Source: Streptomyces sp. NBC_01298
GTDB lineage: Bacteria; Actinomycetota; Actinomycetes; Streptomycetales; Streptomycetaceae
Direction of reading: 5' to 3'
DNA: 64,000 nucleotides
NCBI RefSeq assembly: GCF_035978755.1
Contig: NZ_CP108414.1
Span: 6,758,001-6,822,000 of the forward strand
In this document: in pieces, positions 8,700-16,623 of the stretch
Position numbering within the stretch: the stretch's first letter is position 1
Layout of the letters: every line of letters begins with the position of its first letter
The notes under the pieces: model-generated
Seen by the model: the letters and a program-made list of their open reading frames with translations, nothing else
The model's database searches: none
What the model was told of the DNA's origin: nothing
Position numbers and translations under genes: made by a program

Positions 8700-9272
8700 C
8701 TACAGCACCTCACGTATAAGACGCACCGCGTCGGGCAACACCAAACGGCTCTCACCCGTACTCGGGAAGTGCCCGCCCGACGCGGTCACCCGCGCCTCCG
8801 CGCCCAGCTCCCGCACGAACCGCAGCACATGCTCACCCGTCGCCTCCCCGGTCACCGGGTCATCCGCCGCGTGCAGCACACGGAACTCCCGCGCAGCCCT
8901 ACGGATCCGCTGCCAGTCGAACTCCGGCGAGAAGAACGGCGCCAACGCGCCATACCCCACCTCACCGGACATCGACGCCACGAACACCACCCCCGCGAAC
9001 GCCCCCTCGGCCTCCGTGTCGTGCTCCTGCAGCAGCCGCAGCACATTCGCCCCGCCCAGACTGTGACCCACCAGCACCGTCTCACCGGCCGGCGCACACG
9101 CGGTCTCCTCGCGCAGCTCCTTCAGCCACACATCCGCCTCCGGAGCGAACGGCTCGGGGAAGTTCGGAATCCGCACCTCATGCCCCTCGGCGGCGAACTC
9201 CTCACCCGTCGCCGTGTACCAGTGCTCCCCGGCACTCATCCCGTACCCGTGCGCGATCACGATCGTGCCCAT
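8700..9272 (-). CDS. Alpha/beta hydrolase, RBBP9/YdeN type
   Basis: A 190-residue serine hydrolase. It starts MGTIVIAHGYGMSAGEHWY and has the nucleophile elbow GHSLGG, an aspartate in HAADDPVT, and a terminal GGHFPS histidine, so the triad is complete. The compact size fits the RBBP9/YdeN family; the substrate is unknown. The ATG at 9272 follows GGGGCGGAG. It is divergent from a TetR regulator 86 bp away with operator palindromes between them, so this gene is the likely target of that regulator. It converges on pyk with a 25-bp gap. Confidence 0.82.
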   Translation of the reverse strand: MGTIVIAHGYGMSAGEHWYTATGEEFAAEGHEVRIPNFPEPFAPEADVWLKELREETACAPAGETVLVGHSLGGANVLRLLQEHDTEAEGAFAGVVFVASMSGEVGYGALAPFFSPEFDWQRIRRAAREFRVLHAADDPVTGEATGEHVLRFVRELGAEARVTASGGHFPSTGESRLVLPDAVRLIREVL

Positions 9273-9310
9273 GGCTCCGCCCCTGTCTCGGTCGGTCGAT
9301 CCATCAATCA

Positions 9311-9339
9311 AAACGCGACGCCGCGTTTCGATAAAACGC
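9311..9339. promoter_or_regulatory. Overlapping TetR-type operator palindromes
   Basis: AAACGCG (9311-9317) pairs with CGCGTTT (9322-9328) around 4 bp. GCGTTT (9323-9328) also pairs with AAACGC (9334-9339) around 5 bp. Three alternating half-sites lie between the divergent hydrolase and tetR starts, the usual arrangement for autoregulated TetR control. Confidence 0.7.
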
Positions 9340-9357
9340 TAGGGCTATCGTGAAGCC

Positions 9358-9984
9358 GTGTCAATCACTCCTTCGAGCAACTCTTCGAGCGCCCCGCCCC
9401 GCACCGGCGGCCGCCTCCGCAACGAAGACGCCCACCACTCCGTCCTCGAAGCCACCGCCGCACTCCTCGTCGAGAACGGCTACGGCGCCCTCACCATCGA
9501 AGGCGTCGCCAAGCGCGCCAACGTCGCGAAGAGCACCGTCTACCGCTGGTGGAAGTCCAAGCCCGCCCTCGTCATGGACGCCTACGCCCACGAAACCGCC
9601 GCCCGCGTCCCCGAACGCGACACCGGCACCCTCGCCGGCGACCTCACCGCCTTCGTCGCCGACCTCTACCGCATCGGCCGCGACCCCGTCCGCGCCAAAG
9701 CCCTCACCGGCCTCATGGCCGAAGCCCAGCTCGACCCCGCCTTCGCCGAACCCTTCCGCGCCTGGGTCGCCACCCGCCGGGATGTCGTCGCCACCCTCCT
9801 GACCCGGGCGGTCGCCCGCGAGGAACTCCCCGCCGCCACCGACCTCGACCACGCCACCGACCTGGTCTTCGGCCCGTTCTGGTACCGCCTCCTCGTCGCC
9901 CACGCCCCCCTCGACCCGGCCGACGCGAAAGCCCACGTGGCGACGGTCCTCCACGGCCTCGGCGGGGGCACCAAGACCCCTTGA
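9358..9984 (+). CDS. TetR/AcrR family regulator
   Basis: A 208-residue repressor. The DNA-binding helix-turn-helix lies near residues 25-70 (ALTIEGVAKRANVAKSTVYR then WWKSK), and the C-terminal ligand domain is of the TetR_C type (FGPFWYRLLVAHAPLD). The GTG at 9358 is the only start that keeps the DNA-binding domain with a short N-terminal tail. The palindromes at 9311-9339 suggest repression of itself and of the divergent hydrolase. Its stop codon lies inside the -35 hexamer of the next promoter (9981-9986), so the genes are packed with no spacer. Confidence 0.9.
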   Translation: MSITPSSNSSSAPPRTGGRLRNEDAHHSVLEATAALLVENGYGALTIEGVAKRANVAKSTVYRWWKSKPALVMDAYAHETAARVPERDTGTLAGDLTAFVADLYRIGRDPVRAKALTGLMAEAQLDPAFAEPFRAWVATRRDVVATLLTRAVAREELPAATDLDHATDLVFGPFWYRLLVAHAPLDPADAKAHVATVLHGLGGGTKTP

Positions 9985-10011
9985 CCTCAAGCTGACTTGA
10001 GGTCATAGCCT
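9981..10011 (+). promoter_or_regulatory. SoxR/MerR-type promoter with perfect palindrome
   Basis: TTGACC (9981-9986) and TAGCCT (10006-10011) are 19 bp apart, the long spacer typical of MerR-family promoters. Between them GACCTCAAG (9983-9991) and CTTGAGGTC (9996-10004) form a perfect 9-bp palindrome around CTGA. The inner 18 bp fit the SoxR box consensus CCTCAAGYTRRCTTGAGG. Expected +1 is 10018, the first base of the dead start codon of the following pseudogene. Confidence 0.75.
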
Positions 10012-10017
10012 CCCGGC

Positions 10018-10480
10018 ATAACGACGATCAAGGCGTACTCACAGGATCAGCTGGCAGTCCAGCCCATCGGCTACTGGGCCCGCGAGGCCGCCAACCTGGC
10101 GATAGGCGGCCTCCGCGCCGCCCCTCGCCGAGGAAAACCTCACCCAGCCCCACTGGTGGACCCTCAACCACGTGGCGACGGCCCCAGCTCACTGGAAGCG
10201 GGCGGCCCTGACGGAGAAGCTCACCGCGTACGACGACCAGGACACCGACTTCGACGCGGTCTACGACGACCTGGCGGCGCGGGGCTGGCTCACGGAGGCG
10301 TACGGGGTATTGACCCTTACGGAGCAGGGTCAGGCCGGCCGGGTCCGTGCGCACGACCGCAACGCGAAGGTGCACGCACGCATGCGGGAGGGTGTGGACG
10401 ATGCCGCCTACGCGGCGACCATCGACGGCCTGCGCCGCATGGTCGCCAACCTTGGCGGCAGCGGCGACCTGCCGGGCTAG
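10018..10480 (+). pseudogene. MarR-family winged-helix regulator, degenerate
   Basis: The reading TTIKAYSQDQLAVQPIGYW followed by GLRAA, then ENLTQPHWWTLNHVATAP and LRRMVANLGGSGDLPG, matches a small Streptomyces MarR-like winged-helix family of about 150 residues. Two lesions are visible. The expected start is ATA (10018-10020), not ATG. One extra C in the run at 10121-10124 shifts the frame between GLRAA and AEENLTQ. A GTG at 10172 could only make a fragment lacking the N-terminal helices. The preceding promoter is intact and positioned for a leaderless transcript from 10018. The extra C could be a base-call error, but the start loss is independent of it. Confidence 0.8.
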
Positions 10481-11040
10481 TACTTCGGCCCGATGTGGGC
10501 GTCCATCAGCGCGACGGATTCCTTGCGGGCGATGGACACGTTGAAGGGGTCGCAGCCCCGGGCCAGGATCGTCCACCGGACGCCGACCTTGGCGAGGGTG
10601 TCCGTGCAGAGCTTTCGGATGTCGTCGGACTTGTTCGTGAAGAAGTACCGGGGGTACTCGTAGCGCTTGCCGTTCCGGACGGTCCAGTTGGTGACCCGGC
10701 ACCTGGTTGAACGGGAACACGCGCCGTATCGCCGCCTCCGCAGCGTCCATGAGGCCCGGCCACTTGTCGTCGCAGGTGATCCTCAGGCTCGGTACGCGGT
10801 GGCTCGTGGGCTGGCTTATGTGGCCGTCGCCGAGATAGAGGCCGAGCAGGTAGGCGTAGGAGGCCGTTTCGGTGAGGGGTGGGCAGGGGTTGATCTGATG
10901 TTGGCGGGCAGAGGATCCACCCGGACCCGCCAGGAGCGGATGGAGGCTCGGGAGACGCCGGTTTCCTTGCTGACCGAGCTCATGCTGCGGCCGTCGTCGA
11001 GCAGCTTCAGGGCGTGGAGGCGTGTAGCCATGTCGTACAT
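10477..11040 (-). pseudogene. HTH/LAGLIDADG-like protein, frameshifted and deleted
   Basis: Reading leftwards from the ATG at 11040, MYDMATRLHALKLLDDGRSM begins an Hin/IS3-like helix-turn-helix with VSKETGVSRASIRSW. The frame then breaks. A second frame has ASYAYLLGLYLGDGHISQ, a LAGLIDADG-like motif, to FPFNQV near 10700. A third frame has RYEYPRYFFTNKSDDIRKL to the end MDAHIGPKY and TAG at 10477. Compared with the intact Streptomyces family as I remember it, roughly 60 codons with the second LAGLIDADG-like motif are missing around 10690. The remnant converges on the MarR pseudogene with the stops overlapping, and lies just beyond a tRNA. Confidence 0.75.
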
Positions 11041-11108
11041 GCGATCGACGCTGGCAGGGGCAATTTGCTCACCCTGCGCATTTTCGTCACGCTTCGCTGA
11101 AACGAGTG

Positions 11109-11135
11109 AAGGTCACGCGATTGCCGCGTGACCTT
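11109..11135 (-). terminator. Hairpin terminator of the tRNA
   Basis: Perfect 11-bp arms AAGGTCACGCG (11109-11119) and CGCGTGACCTT (11125-11135) enclose a 5-nt loop, 17 bp past the 3' end of the minus-strand tRNA. Confidence 0.75.
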
Positions 11136-11151
11136 GGAAAAGAAGGAAAAG

Positions 11152-11226
11152 TGCCCCAGGTCGGACTCGAACCGACACTGTATGGGTTTTGAATCCATTG
11201 CCTGCTGCCAATTGGGCTACTGGGGC
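11152..11226 (-). tRNA. tRNA with anticodon CAA (Leu) but short variable loop
   Basis: On the minus strand a 75-nt cloverleaf is clear: acceptor GCCCCAG pairing with CTGGGGC, discriminator A, T arm GTCGG TTCGAGT CCGAC, and anticodon stem ATGGA/CCCAT around the loop TTCAAAA, giving anticodon CAA (leucine, UUG codon). The 3' CCA is not encoded. The variable region is only ACAGT (5 nt), whereas leucine tRNAs normally have a long variable arm. There is an A-C mismatch at 31-39 and the D stem has three good pairs. A terminator hairpin follows. Confidence 0.85.
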
Positions 11227-11326
11227 CCAGTGAATCGAAGGTTATCCCCGACCCGCTGCGTGTCCACCATACCGTAGCTAGGTAGGCTCGGGGGAGCTTG
11301 ATATGCCCCGCAAAGAGGAGCCCTTC

Positions 11327-11986
11327 GTGACCGCCGAGCACGAGTCGACGCCCACGCCCGACGCCGACCAGTCGCACGTTCCGCCGCTGACGACGCGCGT
11401 CGTCATCGCCGAGGACGAGGCGCTCATCCGTCTCGACCTCAAGGAGATGCTTGAGGAAGAGGGCTACGCCGTCGTCGGTGAGGCCGGAGACGGTCAGACC
11501 GCCGTCGAGCTGGCCCGGGAGCACCGTCCCGACCTGGTCATTCTTGATGTGAAGATGCCCGTACTGGATGGCATCTCCGCCGCCGAGAAGATCGCGGAGG
11601 AGTCCATCGCCCCCGTGCTGATGCTCACCGCGTTCTCGCAGCGCGACCTCGTCGAGCGGGCGCGCGACGCCGGGGCGATGGCGTACCTCGTGAAGCCCTT
11701 CAGCAAGAGCGACGTCGTCCCCGCCATCGAGATGGCCGTGTCGCGCTTCGCCGAGCTCCGCGCGCTGGAGAAGGAGGTCGCCGACCTTTCTCTCCGCCTG
11801 GAGACGCGCAAGCTCGTGGACCGCGCCAAGAGCATCCTGCAGACGCAGTACGGGCTCTCCGAGCCGGCCGCCTTCCGGTGGATCCAGAAGACCTCCATGG
11901 ACCGCCGGATGTCCATGCAGCAGGTCGCCGAGGCCGTCATCGAGGACGCCGAGGAGAAGAAGGCCGCCGCCGGCAAGGGCGAGTAG
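11327..11986 (+). CDS. pdtaR: ANTAR-domain response regulator PdtaR
   Basis: A 219-residue response regulator. The receiver domain (about 20-135) has IAEDEALIRLDLKEML, the phosphorylatable aspartate in LVILDVKMP, LMLTAFSQRD and LVKPFSKSD. The C-terminal ANTAR domain has LVDRAKSILQTQYGLSE and MSMQQVAEAVIED. ANTAR proteins bind paired RNA hexaloops and act as antiterminators; PdtaR is the partner of the PdtaS kinase, not present here. I prefer the GTG at 11327 behind AAAGAGGAG, because the remembered homologue starts with MTA at this point. The ATG at 11303 with GGGGAG upstream is a credible alternative adding 8 residues. Confidence 0.9.
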   Translation: MTAEHESTPTPDADQSHVPPLTTRVVIAEDEALIRLDLKEMLEEEGYAVVGEAGDGQTAVELAREHRPDLVILDVKMPVLDGISAAEKIAEESIAPVLMLTAFSQRDLVERARDAGAMAYLVKPFSKSDVVPAIEMAVSRFAELRALEKEVADLSLRLETRKLVDRAKSILQTQYGLSEPAAFRWIQKTSMDRRMSMQQVAEAVIEDAEEKKAAAGKGE

Positions 11987-12003
11987 GACCCCAGAGCAGC
12001 AAT

Positions 12004-12050
12004 GAGTGAGGCCCGCCTCCGGATCCTGGATCCGGAGGCGGGCCTCACTC
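12004..12050. terminator. Very long perfect hairpin between pdtaR and livF
   Basis: Two 23-bp arms (12004-12026 and 12028-12050, starting GAGTGAGGCCCGCC) are perfectly complementary around one base. In practice the tip opens at GGATCC. It separates convergent genes and should stop transcription from both sides. Confidence 0.85.
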
Positions 12051-12068
12051 GTACACGAAGGGGACTGC

Positions 12069-12781
12069 TCAGTCCTCGCCGAGGTACGCCTTGCGGACGT
12101 CCTCGTTGACCAGGAGCTCGCGGCCCGGGCCCGACAGGACGACCTTGCCGATCTCCATCACGTGGCCCTGGTCGGCCAGGGAGAGCGCCGCCTGGGCGTT
12201 CTGCTCGACCAGGAGGATGGTCGTGCCCTGGGACTTCAGCTCGGAGATGGTCGCCATGATCTTCTGCATCATGATCGGCGAGAGGCCCATGGAGGGCTCG
12301 TCGAGCATGAGCAGCTTCGGGCGGGACATGAGCGCGCGGCCCATTGCGAGCATCTGCTGCTCGCCGCCCGAGAGGGTGCCGGCGGCCTGCTTGCGGCGCT
12401 CTCCCAGGATCGGGAAGAGGTCGTAGGCGCGCTGGACGTCCTTCTGGATGCCGTCCTTGTCCTTGCGGAGGAAGGCGCCCAGGAGGAGGTTGTCCTCGAT
12501 GGTCATGCGCGGGAAGATGTGCCGCCCCTCGGGGGAGTGGGCGAGTCCGAGCGCGACGATGTCGTGCGCGGGGATCTTCTTGAGGGACTTGCCCTGGAAC
12601 TTGATCTGGCCGCCGCGCGGTTTGATCAGGCCCGAGAGGGTGCGCAGGGTCGTCGTCTTGCCGGCGCCGTTGGTGCCGATGAGGGTGACGATCTGGCCGG
12701 CGTCGACGCTGAACGAGATGCCCTTGACGGCTTCGATCTTGCCGTAGGCGACGCGGAGGTCCTCGACCTCGAGGAGTGCGG

Positions 12782-12785
<4 letters not shown>
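12069..12785 (-). CDS. livF: Branched-chain amino acid ABC transporter ATPase LivF
   Basis: A 238-residue ABC ATPase of the LivF subfamily. It shows Walker A GTNGAGKTT, the signature LSGGEQQMLAMGRALM, Walker B LLMLDEPSMGLSP and the H-loop region LLVEQNAQAAL. It would power uptake of leucine, isoleucine and valine or related amino acids with LivG and the two permeases. It overlaps the upstream livG by 4 bp, so it is translationally coupled at the end of the livKHMGF operon. Confidence 0.95.
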
Positions 12786-13717
<932 letters not shown>

Positions 13718-13720
13718 GGG

Positions 13721-15550
13721 TCAGACCCCTGCCTTGCCGAGGACCGTGGGCGCTTCCATGTCCTTGTGGAGTTCGAGCTGGTTGCGCTTGTTGGGGATGA
13801 GACCTTCGGGGCGCAGGCGCATCAGGATGATGAGGGCGACGCCGAAGGCGAGGAGCTGGTACTCGCCCAGGAACTGGAGCTTGTTGGGGAGCAGGAAGAG
13901 CAGTGATCCGCCGACGAGGGGGCCGGAGATGGTTCCCATGCCGCCGAGGACGACCGCGGCGAGCAGGAAGGCGGAGTTCGGGGGTACGGCGTTGGCGAAG
14001 ACGTACTGGTCCGGGGTGACGGTGTAGTTCACGTGGGCCTGTACGGCGCCTGCGAGTCCGGCGAGGGTGGCGCCGAGGGCGAAGGCGATGAGCTTGACGC
14101 GGAAGCCGTTGATGCCCATGGCTTCGGCGGCGGTCTCGTCTTCGCGGATGGCGACCCAGGCGCGGCCGATGCGGGATTCGGAGCTTCGTCGGAAGACCAT
14201 GACCACGATGAGGGTGATCAGGAGCATCAGGAAGAAGTAGTTGGCGAAGCGCCCGATGGTGAAGCCGGCGACGGTGTGGGTGGCGCCGAAGTCGAATCCG
14301 AAGAGGTCGACGTTGGGGATGTTGGCGATGCCGTTGGGCCCGTTGGTGATGTCGGGGCCGGAGACGCCGTCGAGGTTGTTCATGGAGATGCGGAAGATCT
14401 CACCGAAGCCGAGCGTCACGATGGCGAGGTAGTCGCCGCGCAGTCGCAGGGTGGGTGCGCCGATGAGGACGCCGAAGACCATGGAGGCGGCGGCGCCGAT
14501 GAGGATGGCGGCCCAGAAGGGGAGCTGCACTCCGAAGGGGGAGTTGGGGGAGCCGGAGACCAGGGCCGCGGTGTAGGCGCCGACGCCGAGGAAGGCGACG
14601 TAGCCGAGGTCGAGGAGGCCGGTGAGGCCGACGACGATGTTCAGGCCGAGTGCGACGGTGGCGAAGATGAGGATGTTGACGCCGAGGGTCGCGTACTGGT
14701 CGTCGGACTGGGTGAAGGGGAAGGCTGCCGCGGCTGCGAAGGCGCCGACGAGGGCGACGTTGCGGTGGCGGGTGGTGAGGGTGGTGATGCGGGCCATGAG
14801 GCCGGCCTTGTTGAAGGCGGCGAACCCGAAGGCGGCGGTGATCAGGAAGCCGATGAAGAGTTCCTGGTACGGGGTGGTGATGCCGTACGTGAAGACGCCG
14901 AGGCCGACGGCGAGGACGCCGGCGATGATCAGGATCTCGGTCCAGGCGGGGAGCGCGCGGGCGGGCTTGGCCGGGCCGGAGGTGAAGGCGGCCTTGGCGG
15001 AGGTGACCTTGTTGCGCGCGTTGTGCTTGAACTGTTCCAAGCTGCTGTCGTCGGGGTCGGGTCCTTCGAGGACGGGGCGTTCGAAGGGGAGCGCGAGGGC
15101 GCCGACGAGGGCGAGCAGGGTGACGAAGGCGGCGACGCCGGCCCCGGGTTCGAGGTCGACGATGACGCCGTTGAGGTTGACGATCGAGAAGACCGTGTAC
15201 CAGGTGGTGACGAACGCGGCGAGGGCCGAGAGCTTGATTGCGGCGTCGGCGCCCGCGGGGGTGAGCCAGCTCAGGCCCTTGATCCCGTAGGAGGAGAGGC
15301 CGAAGAGGGCGGTGAGGAGGCCGCCGACGAGGACGAGCCACTGGAGTCCGCCGGGGTATCCGACGACGGTGAGGTCGCCGGGGAAGTCGGTGGTCCAGGT
15401 CCAGGGGAGGAAGCAGGAGGCGACGGTGAGGGCGCCGCCCGCGGTCGCGAGGGCGCGGCCGGTCTTTTCCGGGAGGGGGATGAACCCCTTGGCCTTGGTG
15501 GGCTCTGCGTTCATGGTCGTGGTGTCCGTGGTGGTGGTCGTCATGGTCAT
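13721..15550 (-). CDS. livM: Branched-chain amino acid ABC transporter permease LivM (long form)
   Basis: A 609-residue permease. The C-terminal part (about 240-600) is a standard LivM, with LGLNIVVGLTGLLDLGYVAF, RGDYLAIVTLGFGEI and the coupling-helix segment FRRSSESRIGRAW. Ahead of it are about 230 extra residues with several predicted membrane helices (VASCFLPW, LVLVGGLLTALFGL and others) and a charged linker, as in other actinobacterial LivM proteins. The ATG at 15550 shares its A with the TGA of livH. A GTG one codon upstream is also possible. Confidence 0.93.
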   Translation of the reverse strand: MTMTTTTTDTTTMNAEPTKAKGFIPLPEKTGRALATAGGALTVASCFLPWTWTTDFPGDLTVVGYPGGLQWLVLVGGLLTALFGLSSYGIKGLSWLTPAGADAAIKLSALAAFVTTWYTVFSIVNLNGVIVDLEPGAGVAAFVTLLALVGALALPFERPVLEGPDPDDSSLEQFKHNARNKVTSAKAAFTSGPAKPARALPAWTEILIIAGVLAVGLGVFTYGITTPYQELFIGFLITAAFGFAAFNKAGLMARITTLTTRHRNVALVGAFAAAAAFPFTQSDDQYATLGVNILIFATVALGLNIVVGLTGLLDLGYVAFLGVGAYTAALVSGSPNSPFGVQLPFWAAILIGAAASMVFGVLIGAPTLRLRGDYLAIVTLGFGEIFRISMNNLDGVSGPDITNGPNGIANIPNVDLFGFDFGATHTVAGFTIGRFANYFFLMLLITLIVVMVFRRSSESRIGRAWVAIREDETAAEAMGINGFRVKLIAFALGATLAGLAGAVQAHVNYTVTPDQYVFANAVPPNSAFLLAAVVLGGMGTISGPLVGGSLLFLLPNKLQFLGEYQLLAFGVALIILMRLRPEGLIPNKRNQLELHKDMEAPTVLGKAGV

Positions 15551-16479
15551 CACGCCCTGTCCGCGACGCGCTCGCCCAGCAGGCCTTGTGGCCTGAAGAG
15601 GAGGACGAGGATGAGGAGGACGAACGCCCAGGTGTTGCCCCAGGTCTGTCCGCCGAGCTGTTCGAAGCCGGGGATGTCGGCGACGTAGGCGGTGGTGAGC
15701 GTCTCGGCGAGGCCGAGGACGAGGCCGCCGATCATGGCGCCGTAGATGTTGCCGATGCCGCCGAGGACTGCCGCGGTGAAGGCCTTGAGGCCGAGCAGGA
15801 AGCCCATCTTGAAGTTGACTTCGCCGTACTTGAGGCCGTAGGCGACGGCTCCGACCGCGGCGAAGGCGGCGCCGAGGGCGAACGCGACCGTGATGATGCG
15901 GTCGGTGTTGATGCCCATGAGCTTGGCGGTGTCGGGGTCCTGCGAGGTGGCCTGCATGCCGCGGCCGGTGCGGGTCTTCTTGACGAAGAAGCCGAGGATG
16001 GCCATGGAGATGGGTGCGGCGAGCAGGAGGAAGACGTCACCGGTCTGGATGGTGATGCTTCCGAGGTGGAAGGGGCCGCCGGGGATCTCGGGGAAGACGA
16101 CCTTCGACTTGGCTCCCGGGTACCAGGCCCATACGGCCTGCTGGAGTGCCAGGGAGAGGCCGATGGCGGTGATGAGCGGGGCGAGGCGGGGAGCGCTGCG
16201 CAGGGGGCGGTAGGCGAATCGTTCGGCACCGACGGCGATGAGGGTGGCGACGATGATCGCGCCTATGAGCATGAGCGGCAGGGCGATCCACATCGTGGTG
16301 CCCCCGGGGAGCATGGTCCAGACGGTGAGGGCCCCGAATCCGCCGGTCATGAAGATCTCGCCATGCGCGAAGTTGATGAGCTGGACGATGCCATAGACCA
16401 TCGTGTAGCCGATGGCGACGAGCCCGTACATGGATCCCAGTAGCAGGCCGTTGACCAGCTGTTGCGGCAGTTCGTGCAC
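15550..16479 (-). CDS. livH: Branched-chain amino acid ABC transporter permease LivH
   Basis: A 309-residue inner-membrane permease of the LivH family. It has the N-terminal LVNGLLLGSMYGLVAIGYTM and INFAHGEIFM, hydrophobic helices throughout, and FMGFLLGLKAF-like and GGIGNIYGAMIGG segments typical of the family. GTG 16479 is preceded by GGAGGACC at the right spacing. It follows the binding-protein gene by 144 bp, across a strong hairpin. Confidence 0.95.
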   Translation of the reverse strand: MHELPQQLVNGLLLGSMYGLVAIGYTMVYGIVQLINFAHGEIFMTGGFGALTVWTMLPGGTTMWIALPLMLIGAIIVATLIAVGAERFAYRPLRSAPRLAPLITAIGLSLALQQAVWAWYPGAKSKVVFPEIPGGPFHLGSITIQTGDVFLLLAAPISMAILGFFVKKTRTGRGMQATSQDPDTAKLMGINTDRIITVAFALGAAFAAVGAVAYGLKYGEVNFKMGFLLGLKAFTAAVLGGIGNIYGAMIGGLVLGLAETLTTAYVADIPGFEQLGGQTWGNTWAFVLLILVLLFRPQGLLGERVADRA

Positions 16480-16513
16480 CGCAGGTCCTCCGAGTCTTTC
16501 GACGGATGTGACT

Positions 16514-16548
16514 CCGCGCGGGGCGCTTTTTGTGCGCGCCCCGCGCGG
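16514..16548 (-). terminator. Intra-operon hairpin between livK and livH
   Basis: Perfect 13-bp arms CCGCGCGGGGCGC (16514-16526) and GCGCCCCGCGCGG (16536-16548) around 9 nt. Placed after the binding-protein gene, it probably acts as a partial terminator or 3' stabiliser, so the binding protein is made in excess of the membrane parts. Confidence 0.7.
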
Positions 16549-16623
16549 CAGGTTGGTGGTACTCCCGTGGCCGGCCGTTCGAGCGGACTACCGGCTACGG
16601 GTGGGGTGGGTGCCCGGTGAGGG

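Noticed and set aside
10477..11226. Integrative element with an att site in the tRNA
   Set aside because: No integrase, no repeat of the tRNA 3' end, and no plasmid-type genes are present. The pseudogenes are only remnants.
14033..15688. Long open frames antisense to livM/livH
   Set aside because: Acidic, Gly/Glu-rich low-complexity translations are the normal mirror of a high-GC gene with C/G-ending codons. No ribosome-binding site or homology was seen.
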